In this document: positions 1 to 11,100 of the stretch, piece by piece
How positions within the stretch are numbered: the stretch's first letter is position 1
How the letters are laid out: every line of letters begins with the position of its first letter
Source of the DNA: Gordionus sp. m RMFG-2023
Lineage: Eukaryota; Nematomorpha; Gordioida; Chordodea; Parachordodidae
DNA: 64,000 nucleotides
Reading direction: 5' to 3'
NCBI RefSeq assembly: GCF_954871325.1
Contig: NC_088776.1
Location: 54,578,569-54,642,568, forward strand
Notes under the pieces: model-generated
What the model saw: only the letters and a program-made list of their open reading frames with translations
Databases searched by the model: none
What the model was told of the DNA's origin: nothing
Position numbers and translations under genes: made by a program

Positions 1-900
1 TAATCGAATTCCACTATGAATCCAGATAGGTAATGCCATCGCCATCCTAAGCGGTGATTGGGGGGGGGGGGGGGTATATTCCTAGCATACATTTGATTGA
101 GTTTTAAGCCCGTTATTATATATTTTTTAAAAATTGAGTTTGGATTTTAGCTATTATTTTAAAAAAAAATAATCTTTTACTATTTTATGATTTATTGTGC
201 TCTTAGGGGGGGGGAGATATTCCAGTCCCCTCAGTAACCTAATGGTGCAGCTGCAACTAATGTTGTAATGGGCCTGTATAATGCATTGAAAGAATTAGTA
301 GAATGGTTAAGAGGCAAGTGGAGCTAAATTTAAATGTTTTTGAGGTTTAAAATCTAAGAACGCTTAATCTTAAAAGCTATGACCTATCGAGGCCAAGGTT
401 TAGGAGGAGGAATTGAGGGCTTGGAGCGTGATAAAATAATTTGGGTTTATAATTGACTATTTATTTGCATTTTGAGAGGGAAAATAAGAGATTTTTTTTA
501 AAAATTTTCATAAGAATTAGATATGTGCAAATCCCTGTTAGAACGAGCTGGGCCTATTTTTTAAAACAATTTCGGGCAGGGCTAGGCGGACAAATAATTT
601 TGGGTTGAGTTTCTCGGTAAAATAAAATAAATTAGCGTTAAGTCTGAAAAATTAGGCTGATGCAGATTATAAATAAGAATTCGCTTTATTTATTGCTAAA
701 GTACAATTTTATTTCTAAGTTTAAACGTAGGTAAATTTTATTTTATAATATATTTTATTTAAAATAAAGTATTATATAATGTATTACAATATTAAAATAA
801 ATATATATTAAAAAATAAATTATTTTGCGCATGCGTAGATAAAAACAAATAAATCTACTAAACAAATATACAATATACCCTTTATTTGCCATCGTTTTTA
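1..900. other. Intergenic AT-rich DNA with a 15-base G run
   Basis: No gene could be recognised. A run of about 15 G lies at 60-74. A short open stretch on the plus strand near 243-327 reads GAAATNVVMGLYNALKELVE and then stops, but it has no start codon and no in-frame splice acceptor. It may be a scrap of a transposon gene. Segments with repeated GGGC words near 545-600 resemble GC-rich repeat scraps seen again near 4.9, 8.5 and 55.4 kb. Confidence 0.4.
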
Positions 901-925
901 ATTAGGAAGCAATTATAAAAATATA

Positions 926-996
926 GGTCCCACCGAGATTCGAACTCGGGTTGTTGGATTCAAAGTCCAAAGTGCTAGCCATTACACCATGGGACC
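926..996 (-). tRNA. tRNA-Gln (anticodon TTG)
   Basis: The minus strand folds as a complete 71-nt tRNA. The acceptor stem pairs GGTCCCA with TGGGACC. The A box region is TGGTGTAATGGCTAGCA, the anticodon loop is CTTTGAA with anticodon TTG, and the T arm contains GAGTTCGAATCTC. There is no intron. CCA is not encoded, as expected for a eukaryotic nuclear tRNA. A T-rich stretch (TTTTT) lies just downstream and would serve as a Pol III terminator. The intact stems argue for a functional gene rather than a tRNA-derived SINE. Confidence 0.97.
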
Positions 997-999
997 ATA

Positions 1000-2340
1000 T
1001 ATAAATTCAGGGTATATCTATTACTTCATTAGTTCATATGAGCTGATTTTGTCTCCATTTTGATTTTGTATATAAAATTAAGGAGCTAAAATATAGGATA
1101 ATAGCTAATAGTGTAATATAAATATAAATACAAATTGAAAAAATAAGATTTAAATGAATATATTCAGAATAGGAAATTAAATTCATATAAAAAAAAATTA
1201 AAACTTGTATAGTCTCATGAATTTTTGTAAATTACTTCTTTGTGTCATTAAATATATTTTGGTTTATTATTTTTGTTTATCTAAAAAGAGAAAAAGCATG
1301 TAAAAAAAATAATTTTTTAATTTAATTAAAGTTTAAAGAAAATTTTGTTTGTGAATGGATTCCCGCCAAATATTAACAAAGAAACAGTATTTTTTTCAAA
1401 ATTTGGTTTTAATTTACCAAAAATTTTATCAGATTAAAATACAAAATTATCATCATTGTAATTTTTGATATTTAATACTTTTTTACCTTGATTAAACTTA
1501 GTTTTTTGTTTCAAATACTTTCCCTAAAAAATAAATTTTCAAATATAAAAAAATGAATATAATTATTTAATCAAAATAATCTACATATTGGCTGCTAAGT
1601 ATAAATATAATTTATTTATTTAAAGTTTTGTATCAGTTATTTAATGTGTTTTCAAAAATTCAACCAGTATTGTTAAAATTTTTATAAGCAGCTTAGCAAT
1701 TTTTTTTTATGTATTAAGTTAGTTTATTAAAAATATCATGTAAACTATTTGTAAATTAAAATCTATATAAAAAACTGTATAATAAAAAAATAAAATAATT
1801 AGTATAGTAAATTGTATGTTGGGTGGGAGGAGGTCAAGAAAGAGAGCCGGGGATGGCAATGCAGTTAGATCTGCATATATCAATAGATATGCGCTGTCTG
1901 AGATAGAAGCCTTCCTGTGGGTCACCAGTGATGGTGCGGATTTTTTTTACCAAGGGATTTGAAGAAGGTTAGAACATGATTGCCAAAAAAACCGGTTGTG
2001 TCGGATACGATTGGTATGAGATTGCAATTGGTTAGAGAAGTGTATTTATTAATTTTAGAGTTTTCCGCTCGTATGAATGAGGGTAATTTTTAAAACCCAT
2101 ATCTTTCTTAATCTTTTATTTTAGTTTGTCAGACTACTGGTAAATTTCCAAAAAGTGTAAATCAATAAATTAATTTATATTTAATGTTAAATTATATCAT
2201 ATTAATTGTATTATATAAAATCGGTATAAATTGCTTTAATATAGTGAAATTCTGTTTTCACATTTTAAATTTTATATTAACGATGTGATTAACTTTTTAT
2301 TATAAGTTTCTTATTAGATTTAATGTAAATCTTAAAATTT
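1000..2340. other. Intergenic, no gene recognised
   Basis: Mostly A/T homopolymer-rich sequence. A GC-richer patch at about 1818-1945 stands out but has no recognisable coding frame or family signature in either direction. It may be a repeat remnant. Confidence 0.4.
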
Positions 2341-2344
2341 TTTT

Positions 2345-3750
2345 TTACCTTTCCTGGTGGTAAGCTCATTCAATATCTCTCTCCACTTTATGTTATTTAT
2401 ACTCGTTTATCTAATTTATATTTCATCATATTGGCTCTAACTTTATGGCCCCATTGAAGTTTTGGCCTTCCTCTTTTACGTTTACTATCACTTCCAAACT
2501 CTCAACCTTATTTCCTATGTAGTTCATAGGCCTTCTCATTGTATGCCCATACCATCTAAGTCTGTTTACAATTATCTTAGTCTAATGGGCACTATCTTTA
2601 AACTTCCTAGTATTCTTGTACTTCGCACCTTATCCTTTCTTGTTACCCCAACAATCACCCTCAGCAGCATTCTCATCTCCATAGTATGTCATTGGTTTGG
2701 CCATGTTTCCTAACTATATAGAATAGTTGATTCTACTATGAAACTGTAAATTTTTCCCTTCAATTTGTGTGGGATTCTTTTGTTAAAGAGCACTCCAGAT
2801 AAAGATCTCCACTTTAAACACCCTTGATTAATTTTACTCTTTATCTCTTTCTCTATTGTGTCGTTTGTTTGTATAGTGGTTCCCAAATATTTGAGCTTTC
2901 AATTGCCGATATCTGCCATTCTTTTATAATTTTCTCTGTTTCATCTCCTCCTATCACCATATACTCCGTCTTTTCTCTATTTACCTTTAGTCCGTGCTTT
3001 TCTAGGATATTTATCCAGCTCACTAATCTTTCTTTCATTACATTCTTGGATTCGGCAAGTATATCATAATCCACAGGACTGTTTGAGGTATAGACTGTGC
3101 TAATACATCTATTACTGTAATGAAGAGAAGTGGGCTGAGAGCCGACCCTTGATGAACTCCTTCGGCAATTGTGAAGCCTGATGAAGTACCCGTTGTGCTA
3201 CAGACCATTGATGTATGGTCAATATACATATCCTGTATTATTCTTATATATTTTTCTGGAACCTTTATGTGGCGTAGCGCCCACCAGATATGTTTTCTTG
3301 GGATTCTACTAAAGGCCTTTTCTAGATGGAGAAAGACCATGTATAGCTTTTTGTTCTTTTCCCTGTATTTTTCACTCATTTGCTTAATTGCGTGGATAGC
3401 ATCAGTTGTTGATCCTCCAGGCATAAAGCCAAACTGAGTTTCTCCTATTTCGATTATGTCTCTTAACCTTTTTTCTATTATTTTTTCGTAGAGTTTAAGA
3501 CAGTGTGACATTAGTTTTATGCCTCTGTAGTTTTGACACTTGTGTAGATCCCCTTTATTTTTGAAGATAGGAACTATATAGCTCTGCCTCCATTTTTGAG
3601 GGATCTCTTCATTTCCCAATATTTTATTATACAGATTTGTGAGGAGATGTATTCCATCATCTCCTAGTGCTTTAGGGTTCTTTTGGAATATCATCTGGAC
3701 CCCTAGCTTTGTTGTTTTTCATATGCTTGAGGCATGTGGTTATTTCGTTA
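2345..3750 (-). mobile_element. 5'-truncated RTE-like LINE fragment (reverse transcriptase)
   Basis: The minus strand encodes a non-LTR reverse transcriptase. It starts at the pre-RT motif NNKARGPDDIP (about 3700), then reads EEIPQKWRQSYIVPIFKNKG, NYRGIKLMSHCLKLYEKIIE, QFGFMPGGSTTDAI, LHLEKAFSRIPRKHIWWAL and the motif B region EGVHQGSALSPLLF. The frame breaks near 3070, at the place where the catalytic YxDD box should be. Downstream 3' domain sequence continues in another frame (ESKNVMKERLVSWINILEKH, HGLKVNREKTEYMVIGG, RLRWYGHTMRR). The motif wording is that of the RTE-like LINEs common in animals, though the exact clade is an inference. No apurinic endonuclease domain is present, so the copy is 5'-truncated as LINEs usually are. 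It is dead because the catalytic box is lost. Confidence 0.93.
3038..3694 (-). pseudogene. LINE reverse-transcriptase core frame
   Basis: This is the longest open part of the LINE fragment (about 218 codons). It covers RT fingers and palm motifs up to motif B. The motif A aspartate region reads LHLEKAF where functional relatives have IDLEKAYD, so the first catalytic aspartate is also changed. The frame runs out of homology after SALSPLLFITVIDVLAQSIP. Confidence 0.9.
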
Positions 3751-3759
3751 AGGAAATTA

Positions 3760-5600
3760 TAGACAAACAAACAATAATAATAAATATTTACTAATGTAAT
3801 GTAAACATATTTGAGGAAGCTTAGCTCTTAATCGCTCTATTTCCACGACTCTCGGCTGGGCCCTGTGAATATTTCTGATATTAGAAAAAATGATGTTTAT
3901 ATTATTCAAGCTAATCCTTAAATGATTACTTATTTTTTCAAGAATAATATTATTTTATTTTTTGGTATTTTTACTTATTTTCATAATAAAAGATAATACT
4001 AAAAAATGGATACACCTTAAAAATATTACGCAAGCCTGAAGATTTTACTTAGAGATAGCACAATAATTTGGACATCTATTAGGCAATCAATGAATTCAAT
4101 TCATACAATTTTACTTAGTTTATATGAATTATCTCGATGTTTAGTATTTTTTTATTTTTAAATATTTTCTTGTAATAATTTGATTAATGGAGAAAGTTGA
4201 TTGGTAAATTTTCATGCAGGTTTTTCTAAAATTTGATATTTTCTAACCCTTAAAAAAATATAGTTATTGGTTTACAAAATTAAAATTAGCTTTTAGTTAA
4301 TTTTACCATAAATAAAAATAAAATAATAGATGGAGTTAAACGTTTTTATAATTAAATTATCAATAAAAATCAACTAATTATTCAAACTTTTAGAAATTTA
4401 CTTAATTCGTTATATATTATAAACAATATTATAAAATCCTGAATATTTAAACTCTTCATAATTCATCAACATTTGAGGGATAAATATTTCTCTAATAGGC
4501 ACATTGTATGATCGTACAATAATTTGTTATATGAGCAAAAGTAAACTATTTAAAGAGAAATTGAAGATTTATTTTGTAAAAAAAAATTTTGAGCATTTAC
4601 TCATTTAAAATTTTTTTAAAATAAATATAATTATGGTTTTTCAAATTAAGAAATAGAAAATTATCATTTTAGTTAAAATAAATTAGAATAAATATTCTGA
4701 ACATGTTAGGATATTATTCCAATGACAATACAATAAAGGGTGAGGTGACAATTGGACGCACTCCCATTTTTTAATTTAAGTTAATATTATTAAATTAGCC
4801 AGGCCCTAAAGAAATTTTTTGAAAAAATACCTGTTCAAAATATTTTAAAAGCAAATTTTTTAAATCACCGCCATTATTATCTATGAAAATTAAAAATAAA
4901 TATAAGATATCTAAAAAAGAAAAAAATTTGTTTTAAATCTGGGCCAAGCCTTTTTTAAATTTGGGCCGGGCTGGGCAAATGAATTATATTCTTGGAAAAC
5001 ACTTCAACTGTGTTAAGAATAGTATCCCATAAATAAAATATTAGATGTAATCTGGATGGAGTTCAACTAGAAAGCTACCTGCATATGCATTGAATAAATC
5101 TATATAGTATATATAATCATAGTCATTATTTTTCCAAACTTATTATTCGATAATTTTCTTTTATATTTTTAAATTAGATATATTAGAACCGAACTTTGTA
5201 AAACTTTTTGCTAACCACATGAACCTAAACCGAACCCATTTTTTAAATAAAAATTTAAATCCTTATTTTCGATTTTTGTCCGTTAGTTTCTATTTTTAAC
5301 ATTTTTAAAAAAAAAAAAACAAGTCTATTTGATTTATGTCAGTTGTGTCTTTTTCTGTAGTCAACTATTTAGTTCTAATCAATTTATATAATTAAAATAA
5401 TAATATGAGAAAAAGTAATTTAAAAATTATCCCCAGAATCAGAAATATATGCAGAATAAGATATATGAATCTCTTCATTGGTTGTTATTGAATTATAGGA
5501 GAATTTTATCATGTAGAAACCTTTATGGTGTTGTCGATTTCTTATTTTTGTTAGATGTGTTTTTCCAGAGACCATATTCTTCAAAGGAAGATAATATTAA
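3760..5600. other. Intergenic, with a fragment of inverted-repeat family B near 4015-4100
   Basis: No gene was seen. Around 4020-4095 the words AAAATATTACGCAAGCCTGAAG and GGACATCTATTAGGCAA match the inside of the miniature element called family B here, so a truncated copy probably lies there. GGGC-rich words near 4925-4980 look like other repeat debris. Confidence 0.4.
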
Positions 5601-5610
5601 TATGGTTTAA

Positions 5611-5724
5611 GAAATATATATTATATAAAACATATATATCAGAGTCATGGATAAAAGTGTCACATATGAAATATATATTATATAAAACATATATATCAGA
5701 GTCATGGATAAAAGTGTCACATAT
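5611..5724. repeat. 57-bp direct tandem duplication (two copies)
   Basis: A 57-bp unit beginning GAAATATATATTATATAAAA and ending AAAAGTGTCACATAT occurs twice in a row (5611-5667 and 5668-5724) with no visible difference. This points to a recent tandem duplication. It lies in non-coding DNA. A 55-bp tandem duplication of the same style lies inside the retrotransposon at 60.2 kb. Confidence 0.9.
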
Positions 5725-5729
5725 ATTTT

Positions 5730-8090
5730 TATAATATTTATAATTATCAGATTCATCTTCTTTTTAAAACAAAAGAAAATTAAAATCAATAATAATCTTT
5801 TAGAAAATATATTGACAAAACGTCCATAAATGTCAATTACAAATTGACAGATACTACAAAAATGTTTCTTCATTCATTCTAAATTTGTAATGTCTAAATA
5901 GGTTTCATTTCATATATTTTATTATAGTCAACTTATAGTGAATCATATCCACAAATATAAGAAATAACAGATTATCATAAAGCCTTAATAAATAAAAAAT
6001 AAATTTATATTATAATGATTGAAAAATGGGAAAAACGGATTAAAATATTATCTTATTTTACAGTAGAGGGAACTTACAAATATAACAGAGAATATATTAT
6101 TACATTAGGAATGAATTATTTTATATTATTTTGAAGATGAAAATCGTAACAGATAAACAAACGGAAAGAAATATTAATTACCATATATTTCTAAAATCTA
6201 AATGGGAAATACTCCCAAGGAAAATAATTCACGGGTATCTATCCTATGCTTACACCAACAACTTAAACTTAGATATGCAAATAAGATAGTAAAAAATAAA
6301 TTAAATGTACTAAAATAAAATAGTTATGTGCCATCTAACCCCAGGCCATAAGCCTACTCTGGATTTTCTTAGATTTGGCTTTATTAGTTTCCCCAGACAG
6401 GCTAAAGAGACCCATGAGCATATAGTCAATCAACTCATTCCTAGAAGAATGAATTCTTTATCTATGGTTACTCCTTTCTAGTAATAAACAAAAATCCTTT
6501 GATTAATGTATTAAATAGTAAAATATTGGAGATTACCCAATGCAATGATATCCACCTGCTAGGTGTAATTAAAAAATCACATCGTCTTTACCTTCTAGAG
6601 ATGTTGTGATTACACAAACACCCTTACTAGTCGTTAATAAAAGTAGATATCACCTTTCTTGCTCTATGTCTTGTGTTTCGATATAGAAGCAGTTAATACA
6701 TTAATAACTCAAACAATGGATGAAGCTGGCTTTCCAATTCATGTACAAGTCTTTCAATTCTCAATCCTGGCAGGCCCATGTTTCCTTCAGCATTAAATAT
6801 GGATCTTATCGACTCCATCAAGAACCTCGAGATAAGTAATCATTACAACAAGATTCTTATTCTCTCCTCTTATTTCTAATACATTAGGATACTTGTTCTC
6901 GAATTTGAATGTAAATTAATTTGTCAAATGACCCTAATCATACATTATACTTTAAAAAATCAATTCTGAAATCGAGATAACTACATATTTTCAAAATTTA
7001 TTTCCTCTACCTATTCAGATATATTTTCAAAAATTAAAATATATATATATATACTCACCTATTTTTATACGATTATCATTTTTTTATCCAAATAGAGTTC
7101 CATAGATCCTTATTTCTTATTTATGCCCATCGCCTGTTCCATTCTCACCACCTTCGGTAACAAGGCTCAATTTTAAAGAATTGGGCAGATGTTGAAAGAA
7201 CCAATCAGCCTAAGAAATCCCTTTTCTTATGACAAAGACTTACTATCACAATTATTTGCTCTAACTATCTAAGTCTTATCTCTTCCATCGAATAATTTTC
7301 CATGCTTCATTGTCCTTTCTTTCTTCCTTTTACCGTCCTAGTTTTAATTAACTATTTTCTTTTTAAGACATCCTCTTTTTAAATCCCTATCCTTTCTCCT
7401 AAATTCTATTTTTATATTTTTAACCTTCATTTTAATTTTATATTAAATTAAAATAATTAGACGCCATTACCTATTGATAATATATTATATCTGCCTATTC
7501 GAATAAATAAACCAATGACCAGTTAAAATTATAATATATTAAATTTTTTTCTTTAAAATTACAGATAAAAAGAAAGGTTCTATAATTTTGATCACATACT
7601 AAAAGACTAAATAAATGAGTAACATTATTGTTTTATTTACGAAATCTTTTTAGTGCAATAAAAGCAATAGAAACATATACAAACCGAATTTCCCATCGTA
7701 ACTCATTATATCCCCAATACGATATATGTAATTATATTACTCATAAACATGCAGAAGTGATTTTGGATTTCAAAATTTAAACGAAGGATATTTTCCCTAC
7801 ACTAATTGGAAAACAGACTCCTTTATAAAATTCGCACGATTTTATTTATTTCATAGGCAAAAAAAAATCTATGAAAAGCTATAAATATAAAACAATAAAT
7901 TATAAAGCATACACCATCTCTACGCGTACAGTATTATAATATAATAAATATAGTTTTATAAAAGAATATCACGGTTTATATTGCACAATTTTAGTTTACT
8001 TTAAATTATTCTTTTTTATAAAAAAAAATATCAATAAATACAAATTTTATATATTTTTAAAATATAATATTTTGAGAATGACGCAATCGA
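5730..8090. other. Intergenic; GC-richer decayed sequence at about 6320-7400
   Basis: Compared with its surroundings, 6320-7400 is less AT-rich, as if it once encoded protein (for example minus-strand words resembling NELIDYMLMGLFSLSGETNK). All frames are full of stops and I could not assign a family. It may be a decayed transposon gene. On the minus strand, AATAAATAAA near 7843-7853 is a plausible polyadenylation signal for the Mint gene ending at 8097. Confidence 0.35.
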
Positions 8091-8096
8091 AAGAAT

Positions 8097-8168
8097 TCAA
8101 ATGAAATTTGGCGTTTCGATCCCAGTCAGCAAGCGAAAGATGGAGGTAGGCATCGTCTTCATTTCAAT
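8097..8168 (-). CDS. APBA: Mint exon 16, C-terminal tail and stop
   Basis: 24 codons: [20 protein letters not shown], then NFI and TGA. This matches the conserved Mint tail ([23 protein letters not shown] in vertebrates), which can fold back on PDZ1 as an internal ligand. The acceptor is GATTTAG. Confidence 0.97.
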   Translation of the reverse strand: MEMKTMPTSIFRLLTGIETPNFI

Positions 8169-11100
8169 CTAAATCATGAGATAAAAAGAAGAAGAAAAAA
8201 AATTATACATTTTTTTAACCAAAAAATCAGATATCTCCAAGTTTGGAATCGGTGATCTGAAGAACCCCGATTTCAAGCGCGGAATGTTTATTTTTATTAT
8301 ATACCTCGCCGATGCTGGTGGAAAGTATTTTGACAATTTGGTCGTGAGGAATGGCCACAACACTTTCCCCATTTATTTCTATGATCCTATGGCCAACTCT
8401 GATTCCTCCTCTTTCGGCTATGCCCCCACGCAATAAGCTACATATCTGCGTTCGAAAAAAATATCATAAAACATAATAATTTATAATTGAGATCGGCGCA
8501 GTTGGTCCCGAGGGCTGGGCAAAATTTTTGGGCTGGAGCGAAAAAATTTTAAGGACCGGGCTGAAGTTTTGAAAAAGGTTATTAAAAATTGATACTAGGC
8601 GGCAAATTTAAGTCGTTTCCCGTTCGGATAATTCTATGATACATGGACGAAATAAACGAGATTTTTTTTGACCACCATATTTAAATGAAACTTTATATGT
8701 TAGTTAAATGGGGAGAAAAATTTATCCGAATCAAAATGTTAGAGCTCTCGAACACTTAGACCCGAAGTTATGGGCTTTCAAAGTCCTGGATATCTGGCTG
8801 GTAAAATAAAATGTAACAAATCCTAAAATCCAAGCTAAACCAGGCTTAGAAAATAGATAAAAACAATAGGCTATTAAAATATAAATTTATAAATTACCCA
8901 GCTGTTATAAGTCTTCATATACCATTCATTTGAGGGTAGGTGCAATCTTAATTTAAAGGAATCCCAAACTAATCAAAAAATGTTGCTAGAAAAAATCACA
9001 AAGACCCCCCTCCCCTTCACACACTTAAATGCTTTTTCGGAAAATACAATTTTTTTAAAGAAAATAAAAAAAACCTTCAGTATTAAAGTTTTTCCGTGAA
9101 AATAGATTTTTTATTTTTGTTTAGAGAAAATTATATTTTATAATGCTAAAAACTCATTAAGGTCATTCCCTTAATATTTAAATAATTGAGAGGAGAAAAA
9201 ATGCCTCTAAATTTTATTAGAGCTTTTTTTTGATAATTTTAGAATAAAAAAATGCTATAAAGATGGCGCTTAAAAGTTATAATTTAATTTTTTTTATAAC
9301 AGAAAATACGATATAGATAGCGTATTGTTTTAATGGAAGTGGTATTTTTTTTTATAATATGCAAAAAAAGAAGCATAAAAAACAAATTTTGCGTTTTTTT
9401 CAAAATGAAAATTAGGTTGGCTTTATTGGGTTTAATAAAAGAAAAGGTAAAAATAATTTTACATATAAAAAAACAAGCAATGAATAGGAAAAAAAAATAG
9501 ATCAGTAAATGTAAGCTTGCTTATTTGACATATCTGCCGTCTGAAATTATTAAATGAATAAATCATCATCAAACCTCTTTAGGAAATATTTTAAATTCGG
9601 TCGATGTTACGCTTCATTTATATTAGTATGCTCGATTTGCTCAAGCGATACGAAATTTTCGCTACCTAATTTGGTAAAATTTATAAATAGTGTTCTTAAA
9701 CGGCTCGTTGTGAGCCGATCTTTAAAAACGGCTAATTCAATATATTAGCCAGAAAAATATTGCCTAAGCCTCGAGATTTCGATAATATATGTATAGACCT
9801 TCTATGAGAAAGATCTTCAGGCCTGCGTAATATTTTTCTAGATGAAGTATTTAGTTAGCCGTTTTAAAAAATCGGCTAAAAATGAGCCGTTTAATAAACA
9901 CTATTTTTAAATATGGAGCGAAATGATGAAATCGCGGCCAGTTGTTCATGTATATATCAAAAAGTAGTAAAGCTGTGACAAATCAACTGTGAATTCGCTA
10001 ACGTTTAATTTAGCATCGTTTGAGCAAATCGCGCGTTACTCATTAAACAGATAATCGCAGTTGTTCAACAACAGTGACAGGACTCACATACAATTTATAA
10101 CAGAGATAAATTAATACTATATCCACAATTTAGTTTTACGGTAACAGATACTAAGCCAAAAAAAACAACGGGATGTATTGATATTGTTATTTAATGTAAG
10201 GTCTATAGGAATTTTTTTTTTACTCTCAAAATTCAAAAAAAAACTCAACCAAAATTCAAATCAATACTGACGAACGATATTATTTATTTTTTAAATTGTA
10301 TTTTCCGAAGGAGAATTTCGAGAGCAACAAAATAATATATTATTTAACAGTAATTTCGAACTTCGTTAAAATCAAGATTACACCTGACTCTGACTTTGAA
10401 GGCCCACAATTCTGGTTTCTATGTGAGCTAAAACTCTGAAAGTTAAAATTGGGTAAAATATTTAAAAAACTATTTGATAAATACACAAGGTTTCATTCAT
10501 TTCCAAGAATGGTGAACAACGGTAGATTTTATGTGGAATGACCCTTCTCCAATTTACATCTCAGAATAATTTCAGTGGCAGGTGCCTGTAGGTCCCAACT
10601 TATTAATTTTTTTTAAAAAAATATCGAATCGGTCAGATAATTCGTATGAATATCCGTTATCGACCAATATCGTTCAATTAACCAATTCGATGTATTAAAA
10701 TGACGTGTAGTTGTTATTATTTATAGAATTATAATAGTCCATTTGATTTATATGTATTTATTTTGGGATTCTATCCCCCTATAGACATTTTTCCCCCATA
10801 AAAATGTCACTGTTATAAAAATAGTCGCCCGATATCATATAATATCGTCAAAATCGGATAGGACTGGCTTTTAAAAATGGTACACCCCTTTAATACTAAC
10901 TAATTGATGGTCATTTAAATAAGACAAAAATCATTCCAGAATTAAATCGGGGGTGATTACAATATATAATATAACATCTCTGAGTTATAACACTAAGATT
11001 AGGATAAAGATAAATCAAAGCGTCCTAATATGAATTAATCTCTTTTTATTAAAAAAATATATAATATAAATATTCAAAGTACAGTTCCATTTTGCACGCT

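Noticed and set aside
926-996. tRNA as a possible SINE head
   Set aside because: The stems are complete, a terminator follows, and no similar copy or SINE body lies in the window.
8169-8300. Apparent continuation of the PDZ2 frame to an end reading DSKLGDI
   Set aside because: It lies after a good donor (GAG|GTATAT) and has no similarity to Mint tails. The real conserved tail is in the next exon at 8168-8097.
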